Shown here: in pieces, positions 16,848 to 25,822 of the stretch
Position numbering within the stretch: the stretch's first letter is position 1
How the letters are laid out: each line of letters begins with the position of its first letter
Origin: Bacillota bacterium
Lineage (GTDB): Bacteria > Bacillota > Limnochordia > Darwinibacteriales > Darwinibacteriaceae
Direction: 5' to 3'
Length of the DNA: 56,325 nucleotides
NCBI GenBank assembly: GCA_012840725.1
Contig: DURQ01000044.1
Span: 1 to 56,325 of the forward strand
Translations under genes and position numbers: made by a program
The notes under the pieces: model-generated
Database searches by the model: none
Seen by the model: the letters and a program-made list of their open reading frames with translations, nothing else
Told to the model about the DNA's origin: nothing

Positions 16848-18815
16848 ATGGACTTGAGTTCATTTAGAGAAGTATTTGCCGCCGAGGCACGGGACTATCT
16901 CCAGTCCCTCAACGAGGACCTGCTCAGCTTGGAGAAGAACCCTCAAGATCCCAGCATTCTAGATAATATGTTCCGGGCTGCGCACAGCCTGAAAGGCATG
17001 GCTGGAACGATGGGATTTGACGAACTGGCCGAATTCACCCATGAGATGGAAAGCGTCCTGGATCTGCTGCGCACAGGCGAACTTGTACCGAGCAGGGATG
17101 TGATCAACGTCCTCTTCGGGGCCGTTGACACCCTCGAACTGCTGCTCGAGCAGACAATCAACGAGCAGCCCATAGGCGCCTACGGAGAGCAGATGGCTGC
17201 CTTGCGAGGCCTGATTTCGGCCCCACCAAGCACCGTGCTGGCCGAAGATGAGGAGAAGGTCTACTCTGTGGAGTTAAAGGAGTTCAACCGCGAAACGATC
17301 AAACAGGGTGTATCCCAAGGTTACCGTGCTTTCACCGTGTCGGTGGTCCTGAGGCCCAACACCCTGCTCAAGTCGGTCCGCGTCTATACCGTCTTCCAGG
17401 CCCTGGAGCAGGTGGCCACCATAGTGCAGAGCAACCCTTCCGTCCAGGATTTGGAGGACGAGAAGTTCGACCGCCAGTTTGCCTTGGTGCTTCTGACCAA
17501 AGAGTCACGGGAACGCATCAATGAGATCGTCAACGGCATCCCCGAGATAGAAGACGTGCAGGTTGAGGAGCTGGTCCTGAACAACCGACCCCAGGCTCAA
17601 GAAAGTAAAGCAGAGATAGCGGCAGCATCCGCTGAGAATGGTGTCGAAATCGCCGCTACACGTCTCTCCCGGAGCGAACCTCTGGTGCGAGTGGAGACCG
17701 AGCGCCTGGACAAGCTCATTAACCTTGTGGGAGAACTCGTTATCAGCCGCACGCAGGTTATCGAAATGGTGAAGAGCGGCGAATCCAGTGACCGGATGGG
17801 CGCTCTGGATCAGCTGGACCGCATCACCACCGAACTGCAGTATGCAGCGATGAGCCTGCGCATGGTGCCCATCAAGCAGGTGTTTGATCGCTTCCCGCGC
17901 ATGGTGCGGGACCTGTCCCAGGCTAGGGGTAAAGACATCGAGCTTGACATCCAGGGAGAGACAACGGAGCTTGACCGCTCGATTGTCAACCAGATCGGCG
18001 ATCCGCTGGTTCACCTGATCCGCAACTCCATCGATCACGGTATCGAGCCAAAGGATGAGCGCATCGCCAAAGGGAAGCCTGCTGTCGGTCGCATCAGGAT
18101 GAGCGCACGCCATGAAGGCAGCCACATCCTGATTGAGATCAGCGACGACGGCCGGGGTCTGGACCTGGAGCGCATCAGACAGAAGGCAGAGGAACGGGGC
18201 CTTCTGCCCCACGGCACCAAAGAGCTTTCGATGGCCGAAGCCGTCAACCTGCTCTTCCATCCAGGGTTCAGCACCGCTGAAACGGTAACAGACCTCTCTG
18301 GACGCGGCGTGGGTTTGGACGCAGTCAAAGCGACCGTCGAATCCCTGAGCGGGAGCATCGAGGTTGACTCAGAGCCCGGAGTCTTCACCCGCACAACCAT
18401 CAAACTACCGTTAACCCTGGCCATCATCAAGGCCCTGCTGGTTAGGGTGGATGGTGAGACCGTCGCCATTCCTATCCAAGCGGTTCGCGAGAACATCCAG
18501 GTAGAGCCGGAGCAGATCAAGTCCATCCAGCAGCACGATGTGATCATGCTCCGCAAAGAAGTCCTTCCTCTTTACGATCTAGCCGGCTGTCTCGGCTTCA
18601 AGCCTGTGGATCGGGGCGGACCACTGCCAGTGATCATCTTGGAAATAAGAGGCGAAAAAGTTGGTTTCATCGTAGAGGACCTGATAGGGCAGCAGGAGAT
18701 CGTCATAAAGTCGCTGAGCAGCATTGTCGGTGATGTCAAGGGCGTTGCAGGAGCTACAGTACTGGGCAATGGCCGGATAGCCCTAATCATTGATAATAGC
18801 ACGCTTATCGGATAG
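16848..18815 (+). CDS. cheA: Chemotaxis histidine kinase CheA
   Basis: A 655-residue kinase that autophosphorylates and passes phosphate to CheY and CheB. Domain order: P1 Hpt with His46 in RAAHSLKGMAGTMGF, P2-type region (about 135-250), dimerisation P3 (ETERLDKLINLVGELVISRT), catalytic P4 with the N box PLVHLIRNSIDHGIE and the G boxes SDDGRGLDLE and GRGVGLDAVK, and a CheW-like P5 (VDGETVAIPIQAVREN). ATG 16848 follows gtgaggggg; an ATG directly after the fliY stop at 16821 has no ribosome site. All key residues are present. Confidence 0.96.
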   Translation: MDLSSFREVFAAEARDYLQSLNEDLLSLEKNPQDPSILDNMFRAAHSLKGMAGTMGFDELAEFTHEMESVLDLLRTGELVPSRDVINVLFGAVDTLELLLEQTINEQPIGAYGEQMAALRGLISAPPSTVLAEDEEKVYSVELKEFNRETIKQGVSQGYRAFTVSVVLRPNTLLKSVRVYTVFQALEQVATIVQSNPSVQDLEDEKFDRQFALVLLTKESRERINEIVNGIPEIEDVQVEELVLNNRPQAQESKAEIAAASAENGVEIAATRLSRSEPLVRVETERLDKLINLVGELVISRTQVIEMVKSGESSDRMGALDQLDRITTELQYAAMSLRMVPIKQVFDRFPRMVRDLSQARGKDIELDIQGETTELDRSIVNQIGDPLVHLIRNSIDHGIEPKDERIAKGKPAVGRIRMSARHEGSHILIEISDDGRGLDLERIRQKAEERGLLPHGTKELSMAEAVNLLFHPGFSTAETVTDLSGRGVGLDAVKATVESLSGSIEVDSEPGVFTRTTIKLPLTLAIIKALLVRVDGETVAIPIQAVRENIQVEPEQIKSIQQHDVIMLRKEVLPLYDLAGCLGFKPVDRGGPLPVIILEIRGEKVGFIVEDLIGQQEIVIKSLSSIVGDVKGVAGATVLGNGRIALIIDNSTLIG

Positions 18816-18826
18816 GAGTTGAGCAT

Positions 18827-19189
18827 ATGGCCAAGACAGTTCTGATAACTGATGATACTGCCTTCATGCGCATGACCTTGAAAAATGTCATAGAAAAGAA
18901 CGGCTACAAGGTCGTTGGCGAGGCAGCCGATGGGGAAGAGGCCATCACCCTGTACCGCGAGTTAAAGCCAGATCTGGTAACCATGGACATAACGATGCCG
19001 AAAATGGATGGCATCACCGCCATAAAGGAGATTATGAAGTTCGATCCCACGGCGAAGATCATCGTCTGCAGTGCCATGGGTCAGAAGCCGATGGTTATCG
19101 AGGCGCTGAGCGCCGGGGCCAAGGATTTCCTTGTCAAACCCTTCGATGCCGAACGCGTGGTGGAGTCCTTGCGCAAGATCGGTTCGTAG
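18827..19189 (+). CDS. cheY: Chemotaxis response regulator CheY
   Basis: A single receiver domain of 120 residues. The acidic pocket is Asp9-Asp10, the phosphorylation site Asp54 (TMDITMPKMDG) and the conserved lysine Lys104 (VKPFD). Phospho-CheY binds FliM and FliY to bias rotation. It starts 11 bases after cheA with taggagttgag upstream and is followed by its phosphatase gene cheC. Confidence 0.95.
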   Translation: MAKTVLITDDTAFMRMTLKNVIEKNGYKVVGEAADGEEAITLYRELKPDLVTMDITMPKMDGITAIKEIMKFDPTAKIIVCSAMGQKPMVIEALSAGAKDFLVKPFDAERVVESLRKIGS

Positions 19190-19202
19190 GGGGTGACGAC
19201 GC

Positions 19203-19796
19203 GTGAATGAGGTGAGGCTTGACTTCCTGAAGGAACTGGCCAACATCGGCACTGGGCACGCCACCACGGCGCTGTCGCAGATGCTCGGCGGCCGCCTCTT
19301 CCAGCTGGTGGTTCCCGATGCCCAGATGCTCCCGTTTAGGGAAGCCGCAGACTACATGGGCGGGCTGGAACAGACAGTGGTTGGCATCTTCGTGGTGATC
19401 TCCGGCGATGTAGCCGGACACATGGCCTGTGTATACCCACTGAACAGCGCCTATGCGCTCATCAGGCTCTTGACCGGGGAAGAGACACCCGAGATCGATG
19501 AGTTGGGCCGCTCAGCCCTGCAGGAGCTTGGCAACATTATGGTGACCTCGTTCCTCAATGCCCTCTCCAAGATGACAGACCTGCTCCTTGCCCCCAGCGT
19601 TCCCGGCTTAGCCGTTGATATGGCAGGCGCTGTGTGGGAAAGCATCTTGGCTGGCGCAGAGGTGGCCGGCGAGGTGACAGTCATCCGCACCAGGTTTTCC
19701 GCGGAAGGCGAAGCGATCGAGGGGCACATCATCTTTCTCCCGAACGAGGAGGATTTCGGGAAAATCGCCCGCCGCTGTGGTCTGGAGGGACTGTGA
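19203..19796 (+). CDS. cheC: CheY-P phosphatase CheC
   Basis: A 197-residue CheC with both catalytic E-x-x-N helices: Glu11/Asn14 (KELANIGTGHA) and Glu108/Asn111 (QELGNIMVTSF). In Bacillus and Thermotoga it removes phosphate from CheY-P and is stimulated by CheD. GTG 19203 has gggggtgacg upstream. Its stop overlaps the cheD start, fitting the CheC-CheD partnership. Confidence 0.94.
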   Translation: MNEVRLDFLKELANIGTGHATTALSQMLGGRLFQLVVPDAQMLPFREAADYMGGLEQTVVGIFVVISGDVAGHMACVYPLNSAYALIRLLTGEETPEIDELGRSALQELGNIMVTSFLNALSKMTDLLLAPSVPGLAVDMAGAVWESILAGAEVAGEVTVIRTRFSAEGEAIEGHIIFLPNEEDFGKIARRCGLEGL

Positions 19797-20275
19797 TGTC
19801 CGAAATCTTTGTCAATATGGGAGAAATCAGTTCAGCGAAAGACCACGGCATCCTCACAACTGTCGGCCTCGGTTCCTGCGTTGGAGTCACTCTCTATGAC
19901 GACAGGGCAAAGGTCGGAGTGATGGGACACATCTTCCTGCCTCGCAGCAGACCAAATGATCAAGGAGCACCGCCCGGCAAATATGCAGACACTGGCATCC
20001 CAGCGATGATCGCAGAAGCAATCCGCCTCGGCGCAAGCAAGATCAGGCTCCAGGCCAAGCTGGCTGGGGGAGCCAACCTCTTTCCTAACTTGAACATGAA
20101 AAGCCTCAGCATCGGACAGCAAAACGTAGAAGCAGTAAAGGAGCTCTTGAGCAAGCACGGCATTCCTATTGTAGGTCAAGACGTGGCGGGAAACCATGGG
20201 CGCAAGATGCGCTTTTTTGTTGAAAATGGCCTGGTTTCGGTTACCGCCATCGGCAGAGAACCTGTGGAGATATGA
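19796..20275 (+). CDS. cheD: Chemoreceptor glutamine deamidase CheD
   Basis: A 159-residue deamidase that converts receptor glutamines to glutamate and also binds CheC. The catalytic Cys28 is in GLGSCVGVTLYD and His45 in MGHIFLP. The true start is the ATG overlapping the cheC stop (TGATG); the frame remains open upstream within cheC only by chance. Together with CheC it forms the third adaptation arm known from Bacillus. Confidence 0.95.
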   Translation: MSEIFVNMGEISSAKDHGILTTVGLGSCVGVTLYDDRAKVGVMGHIFLPRSRPNDQGAPPGKYADTGIPAMIAEAIRLGASKIRLQAKLAGGANLFPNLNMKSLSIGQQNVEAVKELLSKHGIPIVGQDVAGNHGRKMRFFVENGLVSVTAIGREPVEI

Positions 20276-20285
20276 GGTGAGGCCG

Positions 20286-21335
20286 ATGTCCGTAAGGGTT
20301 CTTGTGGTCGATGACAGCGCCTTCATGCGCAAGGTGATCACAGAAATCATAGGCGCAGAACCGGATCTTGAGGTAGTTGGTTACGCACGCAATGGCGAAG
20401 ATGCCTTGAAAAAGCTCAGCCGGCTCCAGGTGGACGTGATCACTCTGGATGTTGAGATGCCGGTGATGGACGGCCTGGAAACGCTGAAGAGGATCATGAA
20501 TGAAAATCCTCGGCCGGTTGTCATGCTGTCGAGCCGTACGCGCAAAGGCTCAGATACAACCATGCAGGCGCTCTCCCTGGGGGCCGTCGATTTCGTCTCC
20601 AAACCAACAGGTTCCGCGGCCCCAGACCTGCACAGCATCGCCGAGGAACTGGTCAGTAAAATACGCTGTGCCGCCATGGCTCAGCTGCCCCGCAAAAAGC
20701 GCGTTCCTGCGGCAGCCCCTCCCAAAGGCCCTCTGCCGGTCCTGCCGCCAGTACCTGCTGGAGCGGCCAGCAGGATCGTGATCATTGGTTCCTCTACAGG
20801 CGGCCCCAAGGCTCTAGAGGAGGTCTTTGCCCACATCCCTGCCAATCTACCAGCGGGGATCGTGGTAGTCCAGCATATGCCCAAGGACTTCACCAGGAGT
20901 TTTGCCGATCGCCTCAACTCGCTTTTTCCTTTCCCAGTGAAAGAAGCTCAGAACGGAGATTTGGTGGAGAACGGCAAGGTGCTGATCGCACCTGGGGACT
21001 ATCACCTTGTCATCACCCCTGAACGCCGGGTTGAGCTGAACCAGGAAGACAGGGTGATGTTCCTGCGCCCGGCTATCGATGTGACCATGGAGAGCCTGCC
21101 CGGAGTCTATGGCAGGAACATTATCGGTGTTATCTTGACGGGCATGGGCAGGGATGGGGCGAAAGGCATGGCCAAGATCAAGCAGGCAGGAGGGATCACC
21201 ATCGCCCAAGATCAAGCAACATCAACCATCTACAGCATGCCCAAAGCGGTGGCTGAGGAAGGGCACGCCGACTACATCCTGCCTTTGGAGAGGATCGGCG
21301 GTGTTATCACAGAGCTGGTCGCTGCTTTAGGGTGA
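20286..21335 (+). CDS. cheB: Protein-glutamate methylesterase CheB
   Basis: A 349-residue two-domain adaptation enzyme. The receiver domain has Asp9/Asp10, Asp55 (TLDVEMPVMDG) and the lysine in SKPTG; a proline-rich linker (about 140-160) leads to the methylesterase domain with Ser170 (IIGSSTGGPKAL), His197 (VVVQHMPKDFT) and Asp in LTGMGRDGAKG. ATG 20286 follows atgaggtgaggccg. It removes methyl groups from receptors and is paired with cheR downstream. Confidence 0.96.
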   Translation: MSVRVLVVDDSAFMRKVITEIIGAEPDLEVVGYARNGEDALKKLSRLQVDVITLDVEMPVMDGLETLKRIMNENPRPVVMLSSRTRKGSDTTMQALSLGAVDFVSKPTGSAAPDLHSIAEELVSKIRCAAMAQLPRKKRVPAAAPPKGPLPVLPPVPAGAASRIVIIGSSTGGPKALEEVFAHIPANLPAGIVVVQHMPKDFTRSFADRLNSLFPFPVKEAQNGDLVENGKVLIAPGDYHLVITPERRVELNQEDRVMFLRPAIDVTMESLPGVYGRNIIGVILTGMGRDGAKGMAKIKQAGGITIAQDQATSTIYSMPKAVAEEGHADYILPLERIGGVITELVAALG

Positions 21336-21342
21336 GTGCTCA

Positions 21343-22158
21343 ATGAGAGACTACGCCAAACTTCAGAAGGATATCCAAAGGACACTGGGCATTGACTTGA
21401 GCGCGTACAAAGAACAGCAGATGCGCCGAAGGATCAACCAGTGGCTGGACCGGCACCGCTTAACCTCCTACGATGAGCTTATCCAGACGATCGTAAGAGA
21501 CCAAACGCACAGGGAAAAATTCGTCGAGTATCTGACGATCAACACCTCCAGTTTCTTCCGTGACAAACGGGTCTTTGATGTGATCGAAGACACGGTGCTG
21601 CCCGCGGTGAGCCGCCAGCGCCGTCCGCGCATCTGGAGCGCCGGGGCATCCATCGGCGCCGAGATTTACTCCATCGCTATCCTGATGAAGGAAGCCCGCT
21701 TTACACCTGGCCTTCTTCTGGCCACGGACATCGACGAGGCCGTCTTGGAGAAGGCCAAAGCGGGAGTCTTCCTGCCCAGCCACATAAACGGCATGGATGC
21801 GAAATATCTGGATCGGTACTTCGCCAGGACTCCAGAAGGCAATTGGGCGGTTTCAGAGAGCATCAAGAGTCTCGTGACATTTCGCACACATGATCTGTTG
21901 AAGGATCCATACGAGAGTCATTTCGACTTGATCCTCTGCCGCAATGTCTTTATCTACTTCACTAGTGAGACTCAAAAACGCCTCATAACGAATTTCGTCC
22001 AGTCTTTGAACCCTTCGGGCTATTTCATCGTTGGATCTGCAGAGCAGATCATGGACCCGGGTAGTTTCGGACTCCAACGAGTAAGTTACTGCATCTACCA
22101 GAAGCCAGAAAAAGGGGGACAATCGTGTGAGAAGGAGGCAGGCCCTAGGCACAGGTGA
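21343..22158 (+). CDS. cheR: Chemotaxis protein methyltransferase CheR
   Basis: A 271-residue SAM-dependent methyltransferase that methylates receptor glutamates. Present are the N-terminal helical domain (RRRINQWLDRHRLTSY), FFRDKRVFD, the SAM loop ASIGAEIYSIAIL and DLILCRNVFIYF. The SAM loop is usually G-C-S-x-G-E-E-x-Y-S; here it is GASIGAEIYS, with the first of the two acidic residues replaced by Ala, which may be worth a look. The end overlaps the following gene by 32 bases, so they are translationally linked. Confidence 0.93.
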   Translation: MRDYAKLQKDIQRTLGIDLSAYKEQQMRRRINQWLDRHRLTSYDELIQTIVRDQTHREKFVEYLTINTSSFFRDKRVFDVIEDTVLPAVSRQRRPRIWSAGASIGAEIYSIAILMKEARFTPGLLLATDIDEAVLEKAKAGVFLPSHINGMDAKYLDRYFARTPEGNWAVSESIKSLVTFRTHDLLKDPYESHFDLILCRNVFIYFTSETQKRLITNFVQSLNPSGYFIVGSAEQIMDPGSFGLQRVSYCIYQKPEKGGQSCEKEAGPRHR

Positions 22159-24082
22159 CACCATTGACGCTGCCATCGCGGTTGCCCTAGCTGAGCTGGG
22201 TGCAACCCGAGATCAGGTTGAGGTAGAAGTTCTCCAGCAGCCCCAGAGGCGAGGCTTCCTGGGGCTGAAAAGGCAGCCTGCCGAGGTTCGGGTAACGGTG
22301 AAGGAAGAACCCGGACCTCCTCCTGAGGAAGGTACATTAGCCGTTTTTAACGGAAGATTGGTCTATGAACCCCCACCTCCAGGGGGATTGCCGCCTATCC
22401 TGGAATTCGGCCCGGAAGTGCAGGTGTTATACGGAGGTGTCCAGGTACAGAGAGAAGTAGCTCTCACAACAGGCCTGACGTCGCTGGAAATTGTCCTGCC
22501 TGTGGACATTGATCCCGAACTGCATTATGATGTGGTTGTGGACCCGATGAGAACCAAGGCGCAGCTCGTCTGGAAGCGAACACCAGGAGTAGTCCACCGC
22601 CTAGCGGACCAACCCCCTCGGAGCAGACTGAGACTGCAGGTGGTCAAGGAACCAGTACCCGCTCCAGCCTTGACTGTAGAGCAGGTCGCTGAAATCGCTG
22701 CGACAGCTGGGCTCAAGTACGGGCTTCGCTTGGGTGAACTCAACCAAGACCTTCTCAGCGAACTTGAGGGTACCTATGACCTAGCAGTGGGCACGCCGCC
22801 CACGCCTGGACACGATGCTTCGATCAGGTACGTCTTCCAAGACGATCCCAAGCCCGTCGATCTGGACGCCATCCGGATCGACCATTTTGAACTGCACGGT
22901 ACAAGTGGTGTGCCCAAGGGTGCCGTCCTTGCGGTGAAAACCCCGCCTGAACCAGGACTTCCGGGTCGGGACGTCTACGGGCAAGTTATCCATCCCTCGC
23001 CCGTGCGCGATGTTGAAATATGGGTGGGAGAGGGAGCAGCTCTCAGCGATGATGGCCTGCAGGCCATCGCTTTAGTCGCCGGCTTGCCTTATCTGCAGGC
23101 TGGGACAATTCGGGTCAAGGAAGTTTTTGAGCTGCCTGGTGATGCAGACGTCTCCACGGGCAACATATCCATGGACGGCGACATCATCATCAGGGGAAGC
23201 GTGCTGGAAAACATCAGAGTCCAGTCGAACACGGGTTCCATTGTCGTCCATGGACTCGTCAGCGGCGCCACACTGCGCACCCGCGGTTCCATAACAGTCT
23301 TCCGCAACGTTGTCCGTTCTCAGCTTTTCGCGGGTGGGGCGTCAATAGCCCGCATGCGGATGGCAAACCTTCTGGAAAAGCTGGCTGAGCAGCTGGAAGG
23401 GCTGATCGCGGCCTCTGAGTCCATCGTGGCACAGGTGGAGCACCTCTCTTTTGAGTCCTTGACGAAGCACCTCATTGAACTGAAGTTCTCTGACTTGCCG
23501 AAGCTGCTCAAGGAGCTGACTGGCTGCTTGGCAACGGCACAGGAGGCGGAGGACGAGGATAGGTGTTCACTGGTGGACATCCTTGACAGCGCCCTCTTCA
23601 ACACTGATGACATCCTCAAACAGGGCCTCCCGCAGCTCAAAACCTACCAGCAGCTCGTTCTGCGCAGCATCGAACGGGTCAAGGAAGTTGGCGTCCTCGA
23701 ATCACATGTTAGAGTTGGTTACCTGCAGAACAGCAGCGTAGAGGCCTCAGGGTCGGTGACCGTCACCGGGCAGGGCTGCTTCTATTCGACGGTGCTGGCT
23801 GGAACTGGGTTCTCGGTGGCCAGTGGAGTGTTTAGAGGCGGCAAGGTTACGGTCGAATCGGGCACCGTTCAAGCAAGAGAGCTCGGCGGCCCGGCTGGGA
23901 TCGCCACCTCCGCAAACCTGCTCAAGAGCGGGCGCATCGTGGCCAATCTCGTCCATCCCAACGTGATGATCTCCATCGGAGTCCAATCTTTCAAGTTCGA
24001 CGAAACAACATCGCAGGTGAAGGCCTTTTTGAATGAAAACCTGCTCACCGTTTACAGCGGTTCACGAAAACTTCTAGGCTAA
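22127..24082 (+). CDS. Jag_N-FapA fusion protein (DUF342 family)
   Basis: A 651-residue cytoplasmic protein. Residues about 5-62 match the Jag N-terminal domain (TIDAAIAVALAELGATRDQV, then RRGFLGLKRQPAEVRV), known from KhpB/EloR. Residues about 240-645 are a FapA/DUF342 region: PPEPGLPGRDVYGQ, ELPGDADVSTGNISMDGDII, the beta-helix repeats GSVLENIRVQSNTGSIVV, a long helical insertion (about 405-525) and a second set of beta-helix repeats. FapA proteins bind nucleotides or phospholipids and are often found near flagellar and chemotaxis genes, but their role is poorly defined. The GTG start at 22127 is preceded by aaaaaggggg and overlaps cheR. Confidence 0.85.
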   Translation: MRRRQALGTGDTIDAAIAVALAELGATRDQVEVEVLQQPQRRGFLGLKRQPAEVRVTVKEEPGPPPEEGTLAVFNGRLVYEPPPPGGLPPILEFGPEVQVLYGGVQVQREVALTTGLTSLEIVLPVDIDPELHYDVVVDPMRTKAQLVWKRTPGVVHRLADQPPRSRLRLQVVKEPVPAPALTVEQVAEIAATAGLKYGLRLGELNQDLLSELEGTYDLAVGTPPTPGHDASIRYVFQDDPKPVDLDAIRIDHFELHGTSGVPKGAVLAVKTPPEPGLPGRDVYGQVIHPSPVRDVEIWVGEGAALSDDGLQAIALVAGLPYLQAGTIRVKEVFELPGDADVSTGNISMDGDIIIRGSVLENIRVQSNTGSIVVHGLVSGATLRTRGSITVFRNVVRSQLFAGGASIARMRMANLLEKLAEQLEGLIAASESIVAQVEHLSFESLTKHLIELKFSDLPKLLKELTGCLATAQEAEDEDRCSLVDILDSALFNTDDILKQGLPQLKTYQQLVLRSIERVKEVGVLESHVRVGYLQNSSVEASGSVTVTGQGCFYSTVLAGTGFSVASGVFRGGKVTVESGTVQARELGGPAGIATSANLLKSGRIVANLVHPNVMISIGVQSFKFDETTSQVKAFLNENLLTVYSGSRKLLG

Positions 24083-24096
24083 AGGAGCAGCATCGA

Positions 24097-24618
24097 GTGC
24101 AGTACTCCATAACACGCCGCCTGGTCTACCTAGGCCTGGCAACGGGGATGGCCATGGCCCTCCACATTTTTGAGGGACTGATTCCCATGCCAACTGATCT
24201 GATCGTCCCTGGCTTTAAGCTCGGGTTGGCGAACATAATCACCCTCTACGTGGTCACGAGCTTCGGGACGAGAGATGCGATCATCGTATCCATCCTGCGT
24301 ACAACCTTGGGTTCGCTCTTGGCGGGGAACTTCCTGACCCCAACGTTTTTCTTCAGCTTCGCTGGAGGTGTCGCCAGTGCCATCGTAATGGGGCTTGTCT
24401 ACAGGTACGGGGGCAGACATTTCAGCCTGCTGGGGATCAGCCTGTTGGGAGCAGTCACCCACAACGTGGCGCAGCTGACCGTTGCCTCGCTGATCATCGA
24501 GACAGTGGGCATCTTCGCTTATCTTCCGTACATGCTGTTCTTTGCTCTGCCAACGGGTGCCTTTGTTGGACTCGTGACGGCGCAGGTGCGCAAGCACTAT
24601 TCTTCCGGCGGTTTCTAA
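24097..24618 (+). CDS. Gx transporter family membrane protein
   Basis: A 173-residue polytopic protein with about five hydrophobic segments and the family pattern EGLIPMPTDLIVPGFKLGLA and ITLYVVTSFGTRDAI. Such proteins are annotated Gx transporter or heptaprenyl diphosphate synthase component I; they resemble ECF-type S components, and some are linked to isoprenoid or quinone genes. GTG 24097 with aaaggagc upstream follows the FapA gene by 14 bases. The stop overlaps the convergent DUF4363 gene by three bases. The substrate is unknown. Confidence 0.8.
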   Translation: MQYSITRRLVYLGLATGMAMALHIFEGLIPMPTDLIVPGFKLGLANIITLYVVTSFGTRDAIIVSILRTTLGSLLAGNFLTPTFFFSFAGGVASAIVMGLVYRYGGRHFSLLGISLLGAVTHNVAQLTVASLIIETVGIFAYLPYMLFFALPTGAFVGLVTAQVRKHYSSGGF

Positions 24619-24995
24619 AGCACGTTCTGAAGGCTGAGCACTTCCTGCTGCCTGAGCTGCACGAGCTGGCGTTCAATGCTTGTTATCTCCGCCAGCGCTG
24701 CTCCTTTGTCCTGCGCCTCCAAAAACGCACGCAGCCGGGCTAGATGGCTGGTGACAGTCTCCAGGTCGTCGTTGTGGATGAAGGGGCCCCAAACACCCTT
24801 ACAGGCAGACCAGCGCTCGTCAAGCTTCTGGGTAGAGCGCTCCGCCGCTGACCACTGATCGCTTCTCACGGACTCCTTTACTTCGTTTAGGGTGCGCGAG
24901 ATCTGATCGGTGGTTTTTAGGATGGAACTTTCTAGGTAATACCCACCGAGAACGATCAGGACCATGACAACTAACATGGCGGCCCAGAGCTTCAT
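24615..24995 (-). CDS. DUF4363 family protein
   Basis: A 126-residue protein with an N-terminal transmembrane helix (AAMLVVMVLIVLGGYYL) and a helical extracytoplasmic domain (SILKTTDQISRTLNEVKESV ...). The family is found in spore formers next to DUF421 proteins, as here, 10 bases after the DUF421 stop. No function is established; the pairing and the sigma-G-like promoter upstream point to the spore inner membrane. Confidence 0.8.
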   Translation of the reverse strand: MKLWAAMLVVMVLIVLGGYYLESSILKTTDQISRTLNEVKESVRSDQWSAAERSTQKLDERWSACKGVWGPFIHNDDLETVTSHLARLRAFLEAQDKGAALAEITSIERQLVQLRQQEVLSLQNVL

Positions 24996-25005
24996 GGTGC
25001 CTTAC

Positions 25006-25698
25006 TTACCTCCTTAGGCGCCGAAGATGTTCTTTGAGCTGGACAAAGAGCTCGCCCGTAGTGCTCAACGTGGCGATGAGGACATCGCCAGGTTCCTTTG
25101 TCCCGTATTTTTCCAGCTCGGTACGGAGCCAACCCTCACTGAGCTGCGCTTTCTCTAACTCCTTTCTCATCACTTGGCCGTCGAGGATCAGGACGAGGGG
25201 CAGACCTTCGTAGGCTGTGTCCAACTGCAGGTCCCGGGGAGTGACGGGCCGGGCTTGGGATTTGAGCAGCACGCTGAGATCGCCGCTGGTTTCCAAAACC
25301 GCGTATTCCACGTCTGAAAGGTTGAAGACTGAGCTGAGCCGGAGCTGTTCAAGGAGTTCATCCAGGTTGTAGCGGGCTTTGCGCAGTTCGGCCTCTTGAA
25401 TGACGCCGTTGGCGATGATCACGCTGTAGCGTCCATCAAGCACCGAACGGAACCATGGGCATTTGAGGCTGAGGACGCTGAAGGTTACCTGAACGAAGAG
25501 CAGGGTCAGGATGGCGATCACCCCGTTGATCAGGGGTATGTGCCGGTCCTGCATGGGGATGACGCCGAGTTCGGCGATCATGATGGCTATCACCAGTTCA
25601 AAGGGTTCCAGTTGGGCAATCTGCCTTTTGCCCATCAGGCGCATGGTGATCATTACCAGGGTATAGAGGATCAAGGTGCGCGCTAAGGTAATGAGCAT
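25006..25698 (-). CDS. DUF421 (YetF-like) membrane protein
   Basis: A 230-residue protein with three N-terminal membrane helices (ARTLILYTLVMITMRLMGKR, PFELVIAIMIAELG, GVIAILTLLFVQVTFSVLSL) and a cytosolic alpha/beta domain (GRYSVIIANGVIQEAELRKA ...). YetF/2Duf relatives sit in the spore inner membrane and raise wet-heat resistance in some Bacillus. ATG 25698 follows gagggagggtctcc. It is first in a two-gene minus-strand unit, divergent from miaB, and has a sigma-G-like promoter just upstream. Confidence 0.9.
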   Translation of the reverse strand: MLITLARTLILYTLVMITMRLMGKRQIAQLEPFELVIAIMIAELGVIPMQDRHIPLINGVIAILTLLFVQVTFSVLSLKCPWFRSVLDGRYSVIIANGVIQEAELRKARYNLDELLEQLRLSSVFNLSDVEYAVLETSGDLSVLLKSQARPVTPRDLQLDTAYEGLPLVLILDGQVMRKELEKAQLSEGWLRTELEKYGTKEPGDVLIATLSTTGELFVQLKEHLRRLRR

Positions 25699-25717
25699 GG
25701 AGACCCTCCCTCGGGAT

Positions 25718-25746
25718 CATTATGCCCAGGGGCTGGGAAAGCATAC
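25718..25746 (-). promoter_or_regulatory. Candidate sigma-G promoter of the DUF421-DUF4363 pair
   Basis: On the minus strand GTATG (-35) is followed by 17 bases and CATAATG (-10). The sigma-G pattern gHATR/CATnHTA is met except for the last base. It ends about 20 bases before the gene start. Confidence 0.5.
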
Positions 25747-25778
25747 TGAGCGGACTGGCAAAGCGCGGGGACCAATAG

Positions 25779-25784
25779 TATAAT
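25779..25784 (+). promoter_or_regulatory. Putative -10 element of miaB
   Basis: TATAAT lies 39 bases before the miaB start in the intergenic region shared with the DUF421 gene. The -35 position (tggcaa, 17 bases upstream) is weak. Confidence 0.45.
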
Positions 25785-25822
25785 TAGGTGGGCACTTACT
25801 ATATTCAAAGGAGTACCTATCC

